Shown here one piece after another: positions 54,501 to 61,967 of a DNA stretch of 64,000 bases (its first letter is position 1; every line of letters starts with the position of its first letter). The translations under genes and the position numbers were made by a program. The notes under the pieces are model-generated. The model searched no databases. It was not told where the DNA came from and saw nothing but the letters and a program-made list of their open reading frames with translations. The DNA is from Aquabacterium olei (GTDB taxonomy: Bacteria > Pseudomonadota > Gammaproteobacteria > Burkholderiales > Burkholderiaceae_C), in the NCBI RefSeq assembly GCF_003100395.1, contig NZ_CP029210.1:992001-1056000 (forward strand). Direction: 5' to 3'.

Positions 54501-55420
54501 CAGTGCTGGTCCGTCCGGCCGAGGCCGAACTGAACCGCGTGTGGATGGCCCAGGTGTACGAGCCTTACCAGCGCACGCTCGCCAGCAAATATCCCTTCGA
54601 TCGCTCGGCCCAGATGGAGGCCAGCCCGGCCGAGGTGGCCAAGGTGTTCGGTGCCGAGGGCGCGGTGGCGAAGTTCGTCGAGCAATCTCTGGGCACGCTG
54701 GTGCACAAGCGGGGCGATCAGCTGACGCCGCGGACCTGGGCAGAGCTGGGCGTGCGCCTGCGCCCCGAGTTCACCGCCGGGCTGGCCGGCTGGGTCGCGC
54801 CGCTCTCGGGCCAGACGGCCGGCGGCGGTGCCGCACCGGGTGGCGCCGCAGCGGGCGCCGCGGCCGAGGCCCAGACCGTCTTCCAGATGTTGCCGCAGGC
54901 CGTGCCCGGGCTGACCGAGTACACCGTCGAGGTCGACGGTCAGGTCATGCGCTACCGCAACGGCACGGCGAGCTGGGCCCACTTCGTGTGGCCAGGGCCC
55001 GGCACGCCGGGGGTGCGCGTGCAGGGGGTCGATTACAGCGGCCGCACGGTGGTGTTCTTCAGCGAAGCCGGCCGCTACGGGCTGGAAAAGATGATCAACG
55101 CCGCCACCCGCCGCAAGGTGGAGGGCAACGTGTTCGAACTGCGCTGGACGCAGGGTACGGCGTCGGTGGCGGTGCACCTGCGCATCGTGTCGAACGCGGC
55201 CCCTGCAGAACCGGCGGCGCCGACCACGCCGGCCGGTCAGGGTGGGGCGCCGGCCGCCCGTCCGGGCGCGCTGCCGGCCCTGGTGGCTGGCGCTGCCGAG
55301 GACGCCGCCCCGGTCACGTCTGGTGCCCCGGGCGCGCCGACACCGCCGCCCAGCCCGAAGCCCGGGCCGCAGGCCGCGCTGCTGCCCGCCATTCCCCGTT
55401 CGCCGGAGACCGTGTCGTGA
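51530..55420 (+). CDS. tssM: type VI secretion system membrane subunit TssM (IcmF)
   Basis: A 1296-residue TssM. Two helices near the N-terminus (about 13-60) precede a cytoplasmic NTPase domain with Walker A GNPAAGKSS (Lys136) and later DTAGRYSV. A third helix is at about 441-462, followed by the large periplasmic IcmF and DUF1215-type regions (ending near residue 1220), and a Pro/Ala-rich tail. It forms the trans-envelope channel with TssJ and TssL, neither of which is in this window. tagF overlaps its stop (GTGA). Confidence 0.95.
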   Translation: MQRIWTFLLNPRVLSAIGVAALVGLLLLGADAMRVGLVWSAVVLGLLALAWLTVWGVRRWRARQAAQALEQAMGAEADQAVRQARPDQQDEVAAVRERMAEAVRLIKSSRLGETSGSAALYELPWYAVIGNPAAGKSSAVVKSGLKFPFADNTEQVIQGIGGTRHCDWYFTTEGILLDTAGRYSVHEEDRSEWLGFLSLLKKHRPMAPLNGVIIAVSVAELAGQKPEFAIDLAIKLRQRVQELTERLEVFAPVYVVFTKADLIAGFVEFFEDRDRAERDKVWGATLAYDTGTRGDAVALFDRHFDELYEGLKAASVARMSLHRGEQLPPGVLTFPLEFAALKPALRTFINTLFEENPYQFRPIFRGFYFTSAVQEGQSTSRASERVAAQFGLQLQPGTSAAVYSQSGFFLKELFSRVIFADRQLVQQYTSRRKLRLRYATFFGGVALLGVLLGGWTWSWMGNRQLVAHVQADMAKAQRVQERRTDLASRLEALEILQDRLEQMQRYRGTRPWSIGLGLYQGDAIERRLKEEYFSGLQAVMLKPSADAMAAYLSEVNANAASLKPLQRVNEPGVIPVAATPAAPDAASPYARASSTDVSEAYNALKAYLMLGDRSRLEPGHMSDQLTRFWRGWLDANRGAMPREQLVARAERLMSFAIVQMADPAFPQQELNLTLLDQTRDNLRRVIKGMPARERVYAEIKARAAIRYAPVTVARFVGEGDRAIVAGSHAVSGAFTREAWEGLVRDAIKDAAHGELQSTDWVLKTAASDDLTLEGSPEQVQKALTQLYKTEYVREWQKFMQGINVQDFGGFEQAVLHMNRLGDPTNSPVGTLFRTLHEQTAWDNPTVANEQLAKARAGFIDWFKQTVLGMSRTPVQVNVNVQAGQAGEIPMGPVGREFGAVARIMMARDGGTPMMQQYLASLSKLRSRFNQMKTQGDPGPLARQLMQQTLDGQGELAEALKLVDEQMLTGMADSQRAALRPLLVRPLMQAFAVLVRPAEAELNRVWMAQVYEPYQRTLASKYPFDRSAQMEASPAEVAKVFGAEGAVAKFVEQSLGTLVHKRGDQLTPRTWAELGVRLRPEFTAGLAGWVAPLSGQTAGGGAAPGGAAAGAAAEAQTVFQMLPQAVPGLTEYTVEVDGQVMRYRNGTASWAHFVWPGPGTPGVRVQGVDYSGRTVVFFSEAGRYGLEKMINAATRRKVEGNVFELRWTQGTASVAVHLRIVSNAAPAEPAAPTTPAGQGGAPAARPGALPALVAGAAEDAAPVTSGAPGAPTPPPSPKPGPQAALLPAIPRSPETVS

Positions 55421-56409
55421 GCGCCCATCCCAGTCTGCACGCCACCGGCCACCTGCTTTACTTCGGCAAGGTCCCTTGCCGCGGGGATTTCGTACGCAGC
55501 GCCCAGCACGGCGCACTCATCGAGCGACTGGACGCCTGGCAGAGCCAGACGATGGAACGGCTGTCGGCCGACCCACGCTGGAAGCTGCTGTACGACGGTG
55601 CGTCTCCGCTCACCTTTGCCGTGCTCGGCACGGGCAGCCGCGTCGGCCTGGCCGGGCACTGGATGGCCAGCCAGGACGCCTCCGGACGGCGTTTCCCCTT
55701 CCTCACGGCCTGTGCCCTGACGGTAGAGACACCCCGGTTGACGGTGCCCCTGGCGCCGCTGGCGCTCTCGCGGCTCTGGAGCCGACTCGAGCAGGTGGCC
55801 CGCGTGGCCCACGCGGCGACCGACCTCGCGCACGCGCAGGCCAGCCTGGACGCGGTGATCGATGCCGACCTCCATGCGGACGAGGCGCAGGCGGTGCTCG
55901 CGGACTTCCTGGCCTCGCGCACGGTGGCGTCGATGGAGCAGATGCTGTCCGCGGCGGGGCACCGTCTGTCCGTCCGGCAGGCCACACTGGCGCTCGGCAT
56001 GCTGTTGCAACCGGCCATGGCGCAGGGCGCAGCCCGTCTCAACAAGGTGCTGTGCCTGCCCCTGCCACAGGACCCCACGGCCCGGGGCGCGGTGGCCTGC
56101 TGGTGGCTCGCGATGGTGCTGGGCTTCTTCGCGCGCCACGAGGTCGAGCTCGGACTGTTTGCCGCGACGGTCGATGACCTGCCTTACCTGGTGGTGGGCT
56201 TCCATGGCGCATCGCCGGCCGCGCTGCATGGCCTCATCGATCCGCCCCGCCTGACGGAGCAGGGCGTGTTCCTGCGCGATCTCGACTGGGTCGAAGAGGA
56301 GGTCGCCGGCGACTACGGGCTGCGCAAGCTGTCGAACTACCTGCGCGACCCCGGGCTGTCGCTGGCGCAGGCGCTCGATGTCTACAACGAAGTGTTTCTG
56401 GGAGCGTGA
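55417..56409 (+). CDS. tagF: type VI secretion-associated protein TagF
   Basis: A 330-residue TagF (ImpM-type) protein. The N-terminal HLLYFGKVPCRGDFVRSAQH is the family signature. TagF proteins act as post-translational repressors of T6SS firing, in some species through the TagE/PpkA pathway or Fha. No kinase/phosphatase pair is nearby. The GTG start overlaps the tssM stop. Confidence 0.9.
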   Translation: MSAHPSLHATGHLLYFGKVPCRGDFVRSAQHGALIERLDAWQSQTMERLSADPRWKLLYDGASPLTFAVLGTGSRVGLAGHWMASQDASGRRFPFLTACALTVETPRLTVPLAPLALSRLWSRLEQVARVAHAATDLAHAQASLDAVIDADLHADEAQAVLADFLASRTVASMEQMLSAAGHRLSVRQATLALGMLLQPAMAQGAARLNKVLCLPLPQDPTARGAVACWWLAMVLGFFARHEVELGLFAATVDDLPYLVVGFHGASPAALHGLIDPPRLTEQGVFLRDLDWVEEEVAGDYGLRKLSNYLRDPGLSLAQALDVYNEVFLGA

Positions 56410-56411
56410 AG

Positions 56412-57275
56412 ATGGCAAGCATCCAGCACCGCAATACGACCATGTTGCGGGCCGGCATGGCGCTGGTTCTCGGGCTGGTCTGCGGATCGGTCGCGCTGGC
56501 ACAGGTGGCATCGGCCAGTTCCCCCGCCCCGCCTTCGTCGTCCAGCCCGGCGGCGGCCTTGCCGTCGGGTGGCACCGGGCGTTCCGGCCCGGTCGTGGCG
56601 TCGGGCACCGTGCCGGACGAAGCGACCCGGGCGGCCGTCATCGGGCGCTTGCGCGAGCTCTACGGGGCCGATCGGGTGGTCGACCAGCTCAGCCTGGGTT
56701 CGGTGGTCGCCCCGCCTCAATGGCGCGACCACGTGAGCAAGCTCCTCTCGCCCGCGCTGAAGCAGGTTTCACACGGGCAGTTGGCCATTCAGGGCCAGAC
56801 GGTCGAGATTCGGGGCGAAGTGCCGAACGAAGCGCTGCGCCAGCAACTGGCCAGTGACATGGCGCAGTCGTTGAATCCGACCTACACGGTGCGCAACGGG
56901 CTGCGGGTGGCCGTGCAGGACCAGACGGTGGTGGACCAGGCATTGGCCAACCGCATCGTCGAGTTCGAGCCCGGCAGTGCCGTGCTGCGCCCGGCCAGCC
57001 TGCCGCTCCTCGACGAGATGGCCGCGGTGATGGCGCGCCTGAAGGACCGCCGCTTCGAGGTGATCGGACACACCGACGCCGATGGTGCCCGTCCTGCCAA
57101 CGTCAGCTTGTCGCTGGCGCGGGCGCAGGCCGTGAAGACCTATCTGACGGGCAAGGGCCTGCCCGCCGACCGCATTGCCATCTCCGGCATGGGCCCCGAC
57201 CAACCCGTGGCCAGCAATGCGACCGAGGCGGGCCGCGCCCGCAATCGGCGCATCGAGTTTCGGGTGGGATCCTGA
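56412..57275 (+). CDS. OmpA-family peptidoglycan-binding protein with BON-like repeats
   Basis: A 287-residue exported protein. A signal peptide (LGLVCGSVALAQ) and a Ser/Pro-rich linker precede two BON-like repeats: VASGTVPDEATRAAVIGRLR and VEIRGEVPNEALRQQLASDM. The C-terminal OmpA domain (FEPGSAVLRPASLPLLDEM, IGHTDADGARPANVSLSLAR, NRRIEFRVG) would bind peptidoglycan. ATG 56412 has GGGAG 7 bases upstream; an in-frame GTG at 56406 overlaps the tagF stop. It may anchor the T6SS apparatus to the wall. Confidence 0.85.
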   Translation: MASIQHRNTTMLRAGMALVLGLVCGSVALAQVASASSPAPPSSSSPAAALPSGGTGRSGPVVASGTVPDEATRAAVIGRLRELYGADRVVDQLSLGSVVAPPQWRDHVSKLLSPALKQVSHGQLAIQGQTVEIRGEVPNEALRQQLASDMAQSLNPTYTVRNGLRVAVQDQTVVDQALANRIVEFEPGSAVLRPASLPLLDEMAAVMARLKDRRFEVIGHTDADGARPANVSLSLARAQAVKTYLTGKGLPADRIAISGMGPDQPVASNATEAGRARNRRIEFRVGS

Positions 57276-57282
57276 ACGGGCT

Positions 57283-57304
57283 CGTCCGCTCGCTCGAGCG
57301 GACG
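57283..57304. terminator. perfect hairpin in a convergent gene gap
   Basis: CGTCCGCTC (57283-57291) pairs perfectly with GAGCGGACG (57296-57304), 4-base loop, between the convergent OmpA-like and tssA genes. There is no T-run on either side. A bidirectional barrier or mRNA 3' stabiliser is likely; a true intrinsic terminator is less certain. Confidence 0.45.
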
Positions 57305-57315
57305 GATCGCAGGCG

Positions 57316-58377
57316 TCAATGGCCCTGTGGGTGCTCGGGGTCGGGGTGGAGGCCCAGCAGTTCCTCCAGGTGGCTCATGGCGCCCTGGTCCTTGACGACG
57401 TGGCGCAGCCATTCGTGCAGGGGCATTTCGGCCCATTTCACCGCTTTGTCAGCGAGGTAGGCCACCGGGCTGTGGGGCTCGGTGCGGCGGAAGAAGCTCG
57501 CCACCTCGCGCAGCTGTTGCAGCGCCTGCGCACGGTTGGCCACCGGGCCCCGGGCGACGGCCGAGGCCGGGGCCTCGGTGGAGGGCTCTCCGGCGGGGCT
57601 GTCCTGCAGGTGGTCTGCCTCGGCGTGGCCGTCCAGTGCGCCCACCTCGCGCGCCAGGCGCTCCAGATCATGCAGCGCATTGCTCAGCGCTTCCCGGGCC
57701 GTGACAAAGCTCGGACCGTCCTGGCCGAGTTGGCTGTCGATCACGTCCTGGAGGACGCGCAGGGCAGCCTGGCTGTCTCGCAGGGCCTCGACCTGGGCGC
57801 GCAGGTGGTCGCGGGGGGTGTCGCGCAAGGCGCGCATGAACCCATCGACCGTGATTCGGTCTGCCGCGTTTTCAGGCTCGCTGGGTGCGTTGTTGCTCTG
57901 GCGGGCTGCCGCCAGGTCACGCAGGCTGTGCGGTGCGCCATGCCGTGGGCGGGTCACGGGCCGGCTGTCGGCAAAGGACTGCACCTTCTGAAGCAGCCAG
58001 CCGAGGTTGCCGATGCGCTCCTCCATGTCGCCCTGGTCGGGCAGGGGGTGCAGCGCATCCCACTGATCACGGCACAGGGCGGCACACAGCGTCAGGCCAT
58101 CGCGCAGGCCCGCGTAGCCGCGCAACATCGCCTCGGCCTCGGTCAGCCACATCACCAGGCGCAGATCCTTGCTGCGCTCGGCCAGTAGTGCCTGACAGAG
58201 TCGGCTGACGCCAGGCCAGTCGGCCACCTTCAGCGAGGTCACCCATTCACCCTGGTCCAGGGTCGGGTCGTCTTCGCGCCGCATCTCGGCGATCTGGTCG
58301 AATTCGGGGGAGAACGACAAGTCCTCGCCACACGCCGAAGGGCCCTCTAGCGGGGCCGTCAAGACGTCAAAATGCAT
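57316..58377 (-). CDS. tssA: type VI secretion system protein TssA
   Basis: A 353-residue TssA. The N-terminal ImpA-type domain is recognisable in FDVLTAPLEGPSACGEDLSF, KVADWPGVSRLCQALLAERS, KDLRLVMWLTEAEAMLRGY and WLLQKVQSFADSRPVTRPR-type helices. The C-terminus (FFRRTEPHSPVAYLADKAVK, WLRHVV, LLGL) is the short form of the family. TssA caps the growing sheath. It is convergent with the other T6SS genes, an unusual arrangement. AGGGA lies just before ATG 58377. Confidence 0.9.
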   Translation of the reverse strand: MHFDVLTAPLEGPSACGEDLSFSPEFDQIAEMRREDDPTLDQGEWVTSLKVADWPGVSRLCQALLAERSKDLRLVMWLTEAEAMLRGYAGLRDGLTLCAALCRDQWDALHPLPDQGDMEERIGNLGWLLQKVQSFADSRPVTRPRHGAPHSLRDLAAARQSNNAPSEPENAADRITVDGFMRALRDTPRDHLRAQVEALRDSQAALRVLQDVIDSQLGQDGPSFVTAREALSNALHDLERLAREVGALDGHAEADHLQDSPAGEPSTEAPASAVARGPVANRAQALQQLREVASFFRRTEPHSPVAYLADKAVKWAEMPLHEWLRHVVKDQGAMSHLEELLGLHPDPEHPQGH

Positions 58378-58520
58378 GGTGTCCCTGTTTGAATGCGCGT
58401 GAAAGCCGCCCGGGTGCCCCTGGCTGCGTTCCAATCGGATCATCCCACGACGGCGCCGGCCGTCAGGGCCCTCTGACGAGGGGCAGGTGTATCGACATGT
58501 GGCGAAACGGGCGCAAATCA

Positions 58521-58559
58521 AATGAGATTGATTCGCAATTGCATCAGGCGTGCTACGAT
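58521..58559 (+). promoter_or_regulatory. Fur box and promoter of tonB-exbBD
   Basis: TGAGATT-G-ATTCGCA (58523-58537) fits the 7-1-7 Fur operator pattern. It overlaps a -35-like TTCGCA (58532-58537), which is 16 bases from TACGAT (58554-58559). Transcription would start at about 58566, the tonB ATG itself. Iron repression through Fur is the expected control. Confidence 0.6.
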
Positions 58560-58565
58560 GACGCC

Positions 58566-59336
58566 ATGAATTCGATCGCCGTACCCTCGTGGGGCGTCCT
58601 GTCCAGCGCACCCAGTGAGCTCAGCCCGCTGCAACGGCACGCGCTGACGGTCGGCGTGGTCCTGACCCACGCGGCACTGGCCGCTCTGATCGTCGCGTTT
58701 TCGCGCGACGTGCCGTCCGAGCCGGAGCCGCAGCCCATCACGGTTTCGCTGGTGAGCGAGGCGCCCGATACCGTGGTGACGCCCCCGGCGCCAGCCAAGG
58801 TGGAGGCGCCAACGCCGCCGCAACCGCGGCCGCCGACACCGGTGGCACGGCCGATGCAGCCCACGCCCACCCCCACCCCGCCGCTGCTGACCAGCCGGCA
58901 GCCCGCCGTGCCCAACGACATGGTGGCGCCGCCCGTGACCGAGGTGAAGCCGCAGCCCGCCCCGGTGGCCGCGGCCGCCGCACCGGCACCTGCCCCGGTG
59001 GCCGCGCCACACGCTCCCGCCGCCGAGCCACCCCGTGCACCGGCCGCACCGAAGGTACTGCCTTCGTCGGCCGTGCGCTATCTGGTGGAGCCGCCGCTGG
59101 CCTACCCGCGTGCCTCGCGCGAGTTGGGAGAGCAAGGCGTTGTGCGCTTGAAGGTGCTGGTCGACGAGACCGGTCGCCCGCGCGACATCGAGATCGCCAA
59201 ATCATCGGGGTACCCGCGCCTGGACCAGGCTGCGGTGAGCGCGATGCGCGCCGCCCGTTTTCAGCCGCACCTCGAGGAGGGCGTGGCCCGTACCGTGTGG
59301 GTGCTGGCGCCCCTGACGTTCAATCTGGAAGACTGA
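58566..59336 (+). CDS. tonB: energy transducer TonB
   Basis: A 256-residue TonB. One N-terminal helix (VGVVLTHAALAALIVAFS, about 25-43), a long Pro/Ala/Val-rich periplasm-spanning region (55-160), and a C-terminal TonB_C domain with YPRASRELGEQGVVRLKVLV and YPRLDQAAVSAMRAARFQPH. It links ExbBD proton flow to TonB-dependent receptors. No Shine-Dalgarno sequence precedes ATG 58566. exbB follows 1 base after the stop. Confidence 0.95.
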   Translation: MNSIAVPSWGVLSSAPSELSPLQRHALTVGVVLTHAALAALIVAFSRDVPSEPEPQPITVSLVSEAPDTVVTPPAPAKVEAPTPPQPRPPTPVARPMQPTPTPTPPLLTSRQPAVPNDMVAPPVTEVKPQPAPVAAAAAPAPAPVAAPHAPAAEPPRAPAAPKVLPSSAVRYLVEPPLAYPRASRELGEQGVVRLKVLVDETGRPRDIEIAKSSGYPRLDQAAVSAMRAARFQPHLEEGVARTVWVLAPLTFNLED

Positions 59337-59337
59337 C

Positions 59338-60168
59338 ATGACCGACACCACCGTTGCAGCGACTGCCGCTGCGTCTGCCGCCCCGGCCGCCACCACGGCG
59401 GTCACCACCGCACCGGCCGCCGGGCCGGTGAACATGGGGTTCAGCCACTTCATCGCCCAGACGGACGTGGTGGGGCAGGGCCTGTTCGTCATCCTGGTGC
59501 TGATGTCGCTGGCCTCCTGGGCCCTGATCGTCACCAAGGGCGTGGGCCTGTACCTGCGACAGAAGCGCAGCCAGGCCTTCCTGACCTTCTTCTGGAACGC
59601 GACTTCGCTGGAAGCCGTGCAGCACGAAATCAGCACCCACGGCGTGAGCGAGCCGTTCTCGCACCTGACCTCGCACGCCATGCATGCGCAGGCCCACCAC
59701 GCTCGGTACGGCGCCGCCAAGCTGGAAGAAGCCGGCTCGGCCCAGGAGTTCCTGACCCGCACCATCAAGAAGGTGCTGGACGAGGAAACCATGCGCATGG
59801 AAAGCGGGCTCACGGTGCTGGCCACCATTGGTGCCACCGCGCCGTTCGTGGGTCTGTTCGGCACCGTCTGGGGTGTGTACCACGCGCTGCTGGCCATCGG
59901 CCAGACCGGGGCCGGCACGCTGGACAAGGTCGCCGGCCCGGTGGGCGAGGCGCTGATCATGACCGGCGTGGGCCTGGCGGTCGCCATCCCCGCTGTGATG
60001 GCCTACAACTGGCTGACGCGCAGCAACCGCGTGTGGGGTGCCCGCCTGGACGCCTTTGCCTTCGAGCTGTTCGCCTTCCTGTCGACCGGCCAGACGCTGA
60101 AGAACTCGACCGACGCCGAGCCGGGCCGTGCGCCCGCCGCTGTGGTGCCGATGAAGTCGCAAGCCTGA
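59338..60168 (+). CDS. exbB: ExbB proton-channel protein (MotA/TolQ/ExbB family)
   Basis: A 276-residue ExbB with an Ala/Thr-rich N-terminal extension of about 27 residues. Three membrane helices are at about 45-63, 160-180 and 200-222. The conserved LTVLATIGATAPFVGLFGTV and GPVGEALIMTGVGLAVAIPA are signatures of the channel. It forms the pentameric proton channel with ExbD. The start is 1 base after the tonB stop. Confidence 0.93.
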   Translation: MTDTTVAATAAASAAPAATTAVTTAPAAGPVNMGFSHFIAQTDVVGQGLFVILVLMSLASWALIVTKGVGLYLRQKRSQAFLTFFWNATSLEAVQHEISTHGVSEPFSHLTSHAMHAQAHHARYGAAKLEEAGSAQEFLTRTIKKVLDEETMRMESGLTVLATIGATAPFVGLFGTVWGVYHALLAIGQTGAGTLDKVAGPVGEALIMTGVGLAVAIPAVMAYNWLTRSNRVWGARLDAFAFELFAFLSTGQTLKNSTDAEPGRAPAAVVPMKSQA

Positions 60169-60180
60169 AGGGACTGAACC

Positions 60181-60636
60181 ATGGCTTTCGCCAGTTTTGA
60201 CGGCAAGAAGGGCAGTGCGCCGCTGGCCGAGATCAACATGGTGCCGCTGATCGATGTGATGCTGGTGCTGCTGGTGATCTTCATCGTGACGGCCCCGCTG
60301 CTGAGCCACTCGGTCAAGCTGGAGCTGCCCAAGGCCAGTGCCACGGTGATGTCGGCCAAGGCCGAGAAGATCGACCTGTCGATCGATGCCGATGGCGTGC
60401 GCTACTGGAATGGCGCTGCGCTGAGCCGCGAAGAGGCCGCCGCGCGCTTCACGGTCGAGGCGGAGAAGCAACCGCAGCCTGAGATCCATTTGCGGGCCGA
60501 CCAGGCGGTGCCTTATCGTGCGGTGGCCGAGACACTGGCCGATGCGTCGCGCGCCGGTCTGAGCAAGATCGGCTTCGTGACCGATCCGGCACCGGGTGCG
60601 GCCCCGACACCGGCCGCCCCCCCGGCCAAGCCCTGA
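60181..60636 (+). CDS. exbD: ExbD biopolymer transport protein
   Basis: A 151-residue ExbD. The helix INMVPLIDVMLVLLVIFIVT contains Asp25, the proton-carrying residue at the same number as in E. coli. The periplasmic domain (EIHLRADQAVPYRAVAETL) follows, with a Pro/Ala tail. It completes the TonB motor; a terminator hairpin begins 28 bases after the stop. Confidence 0.95.
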   Translation: MAFASFDGKKGSAPLAEINMVPLIDVMLVLLVIFIVTAPLLSHSVKLELPKASATVMSAKAEKIDLSIDADGVRYWNGAALSREEAAARFTVEAEKQPQPEIHLRADQAVPYRAVAETLADASRAGLSKIGFVTDPAPGAAPTPAAPPAKP

Positions 60637-60664
60637 GGGCAGTGCGGCCGATCTGACCGAGAAT

Positions 60665-60693
60665 GCGGGCTCATATGAGCCCGCTTCCTTTTT
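60665..60693 (+). terminator. terminator hairpin after exbD, overlapping the next gene's start
   Basis: GCGGGCTCATATGAGCCCGC (60665-60684) is a perfect 20-base palindrome forming an 8-pair stem with an ATAT loop, followed by TTCCTTTTT (60685-60693). The loop begins the ATG (60675) of the CoA-transferase gene. As RNA it would terminate tonB-exbBD transcription and could mask the start codon. Confidence 0.7.
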
Positions 60694-61883
60694 CTGCCCC
60701 GCCCTCGCCGCAGGCCTTGGGCGGCCTGCGCGTCATCGAACTCGGACAGCTGATCGCCGGCCCCTTTGCTGGCAAGACGCTGGCGGATTTCGGCGCCGAG
60801 GTGATCAAGATCGAGCCCCCGCCCGCCGAGGGCAGTGCGGGTGGCGATCCGCTGCGCCAGTGGCGCATGCTGCACAACGGCACCAGCGTGTGGTGGCAGG
60901 TGCAGAGCCGCAACAAGCACAGTGTGGTGCTGGACCTGCGCACGCCCGAGGGCCGTGAGACGGCGGCGCGGCTGATCGACGAGGCCGACGTGGTCATCGA
61001 AAACTTCAAGCCCGGCACGATGGAGAAGTGGGGCCTGGGTTACGACGCGCTGAGCGCGCGCAACCCGGGGCTCATCATGCTGCGCATCAGCGGTTACGGA
61101 CAGACCGGGCCTTACAAGGACCGCCCCGGTTTTGCCGTCGTGGGCGAGGCCATGGGGGGCATGCGCTACCTGAACGCCGAACCCGGTCGCATCCCCGTGC
61201 GCGCGGGTGTGAGCCTGGGCGACACGCTGGCGGCGCTGCACGGGGTCATCGGCATCCTGCTGGCGCTGCAGGCCCGGCACGCCACCGTGACCTCCGAGGT
61301 GCCCAAGGGCCGCGGGCAGGTGATCGATGTGGCGCTGTACGAAGCGGTGTTCAACTGCATGGAAAGCCTGTTGCCCGAGTACAGCGCGTTCGGCGCGGTG
61401 CGGCAGCCGGCAGGCTCGGCCCTGCCAGGGATTGCGCCCAGCAACGCCTACCCCTGTGCCGACGGCATGGTGGTGATCGGCGGCAACGGCGACTCGATCT
61501 TCAAGCGGCTCATGATCGCCATCGGCCGCGATGACCTGGCCACCGACCCGGAGCTGGCCAGCAACCCGGGGCGCGTGAAGCGCGTGGCCGAGATTGACGC
61601 GACCATCGGCGCGTGGACCGGCGCGCGGGCCGTGTCCCAGGTGCTCGACGTGCTGAACGCGGCCAGCGTGCCCGTGGGGCGCATCTACACCGCACAGGAC
61701 ATCGCCGAAGACCCGCACTACCGGGCGCGCGAGATGATCGTGCCCGTGACGACGCACGACGGTCTGACGGTGGAGGTGCCCGGCATCGTGCCCAAGCTGT
61801 CGGGGACACCGGGCGCCATCCAGCGGCGTGGCCCGCTGCTGGGCGAGGACACCGAGGCGGTGCTGTCCCGGCTCAAGAAGTGA
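60675..61883 (+). CDS. CaiB/BaiF-type CoA-transferase (family III)
   Basis: A 402-residue CoA-transferase moving CoA between organic acids. The N-terminal LRVIELGQLIAGPFAGKTLA, DFGAEVIKIEPP and the NKHSVVLDLRTPEG block are typical; Asp in IENFKPGTMEKWGLGYDAL marks the active-site region, and FAVVGEAMGGMRYL follows. The donor and acceptor are unknown. ATG 60675 lies in the loop of a terminator palindrome; ATG 60663 and TTG 60717 are alternative starts. Confidence 0.88.
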   Translation: MSPLPFSAPPSPQALGGLRVIELGQLIAGPFAGKTLADFGAEVIKIEPPPAEGSAGGDPLRQWRMLHNGTSVWWQVQSRNKHSVVLDLRTPEGRETAARLIDEADVVIENFKPGTMEKWGLGYDALSARNPGLIMLRISGYGQTGPYKDRPGFAVVGEAMGGMRYLNAEPGRIPVRAGVSLGDTLAALHGVIGILLALQARHATVTSEVPKGRGQVIDVALYEAVFNCMESLLPEYSAFGAVRQPAGSALPGIAPSNAYPCADGMVVIGGNGDSIFKRLMIAIGRDDLATDPELASNPGRVKRVAEIDATIGAWTGARAVSQVLDVLNAASVPVGRIYTAQDIAEDPHYRAREMIVPVTTHDGLTVEVPGIVPKLSGTPGAIQRRGPLLGEDTEAVLSRLKK

Positions 61884-61967
61884 GCCTCGGCGGCTGCGCG
61901 CCTTTTTGATGTCCAATCGGCGCAGTACCGGGCTCACGACGAGGCCCGGACCAAGGAGGTTTTCCCT

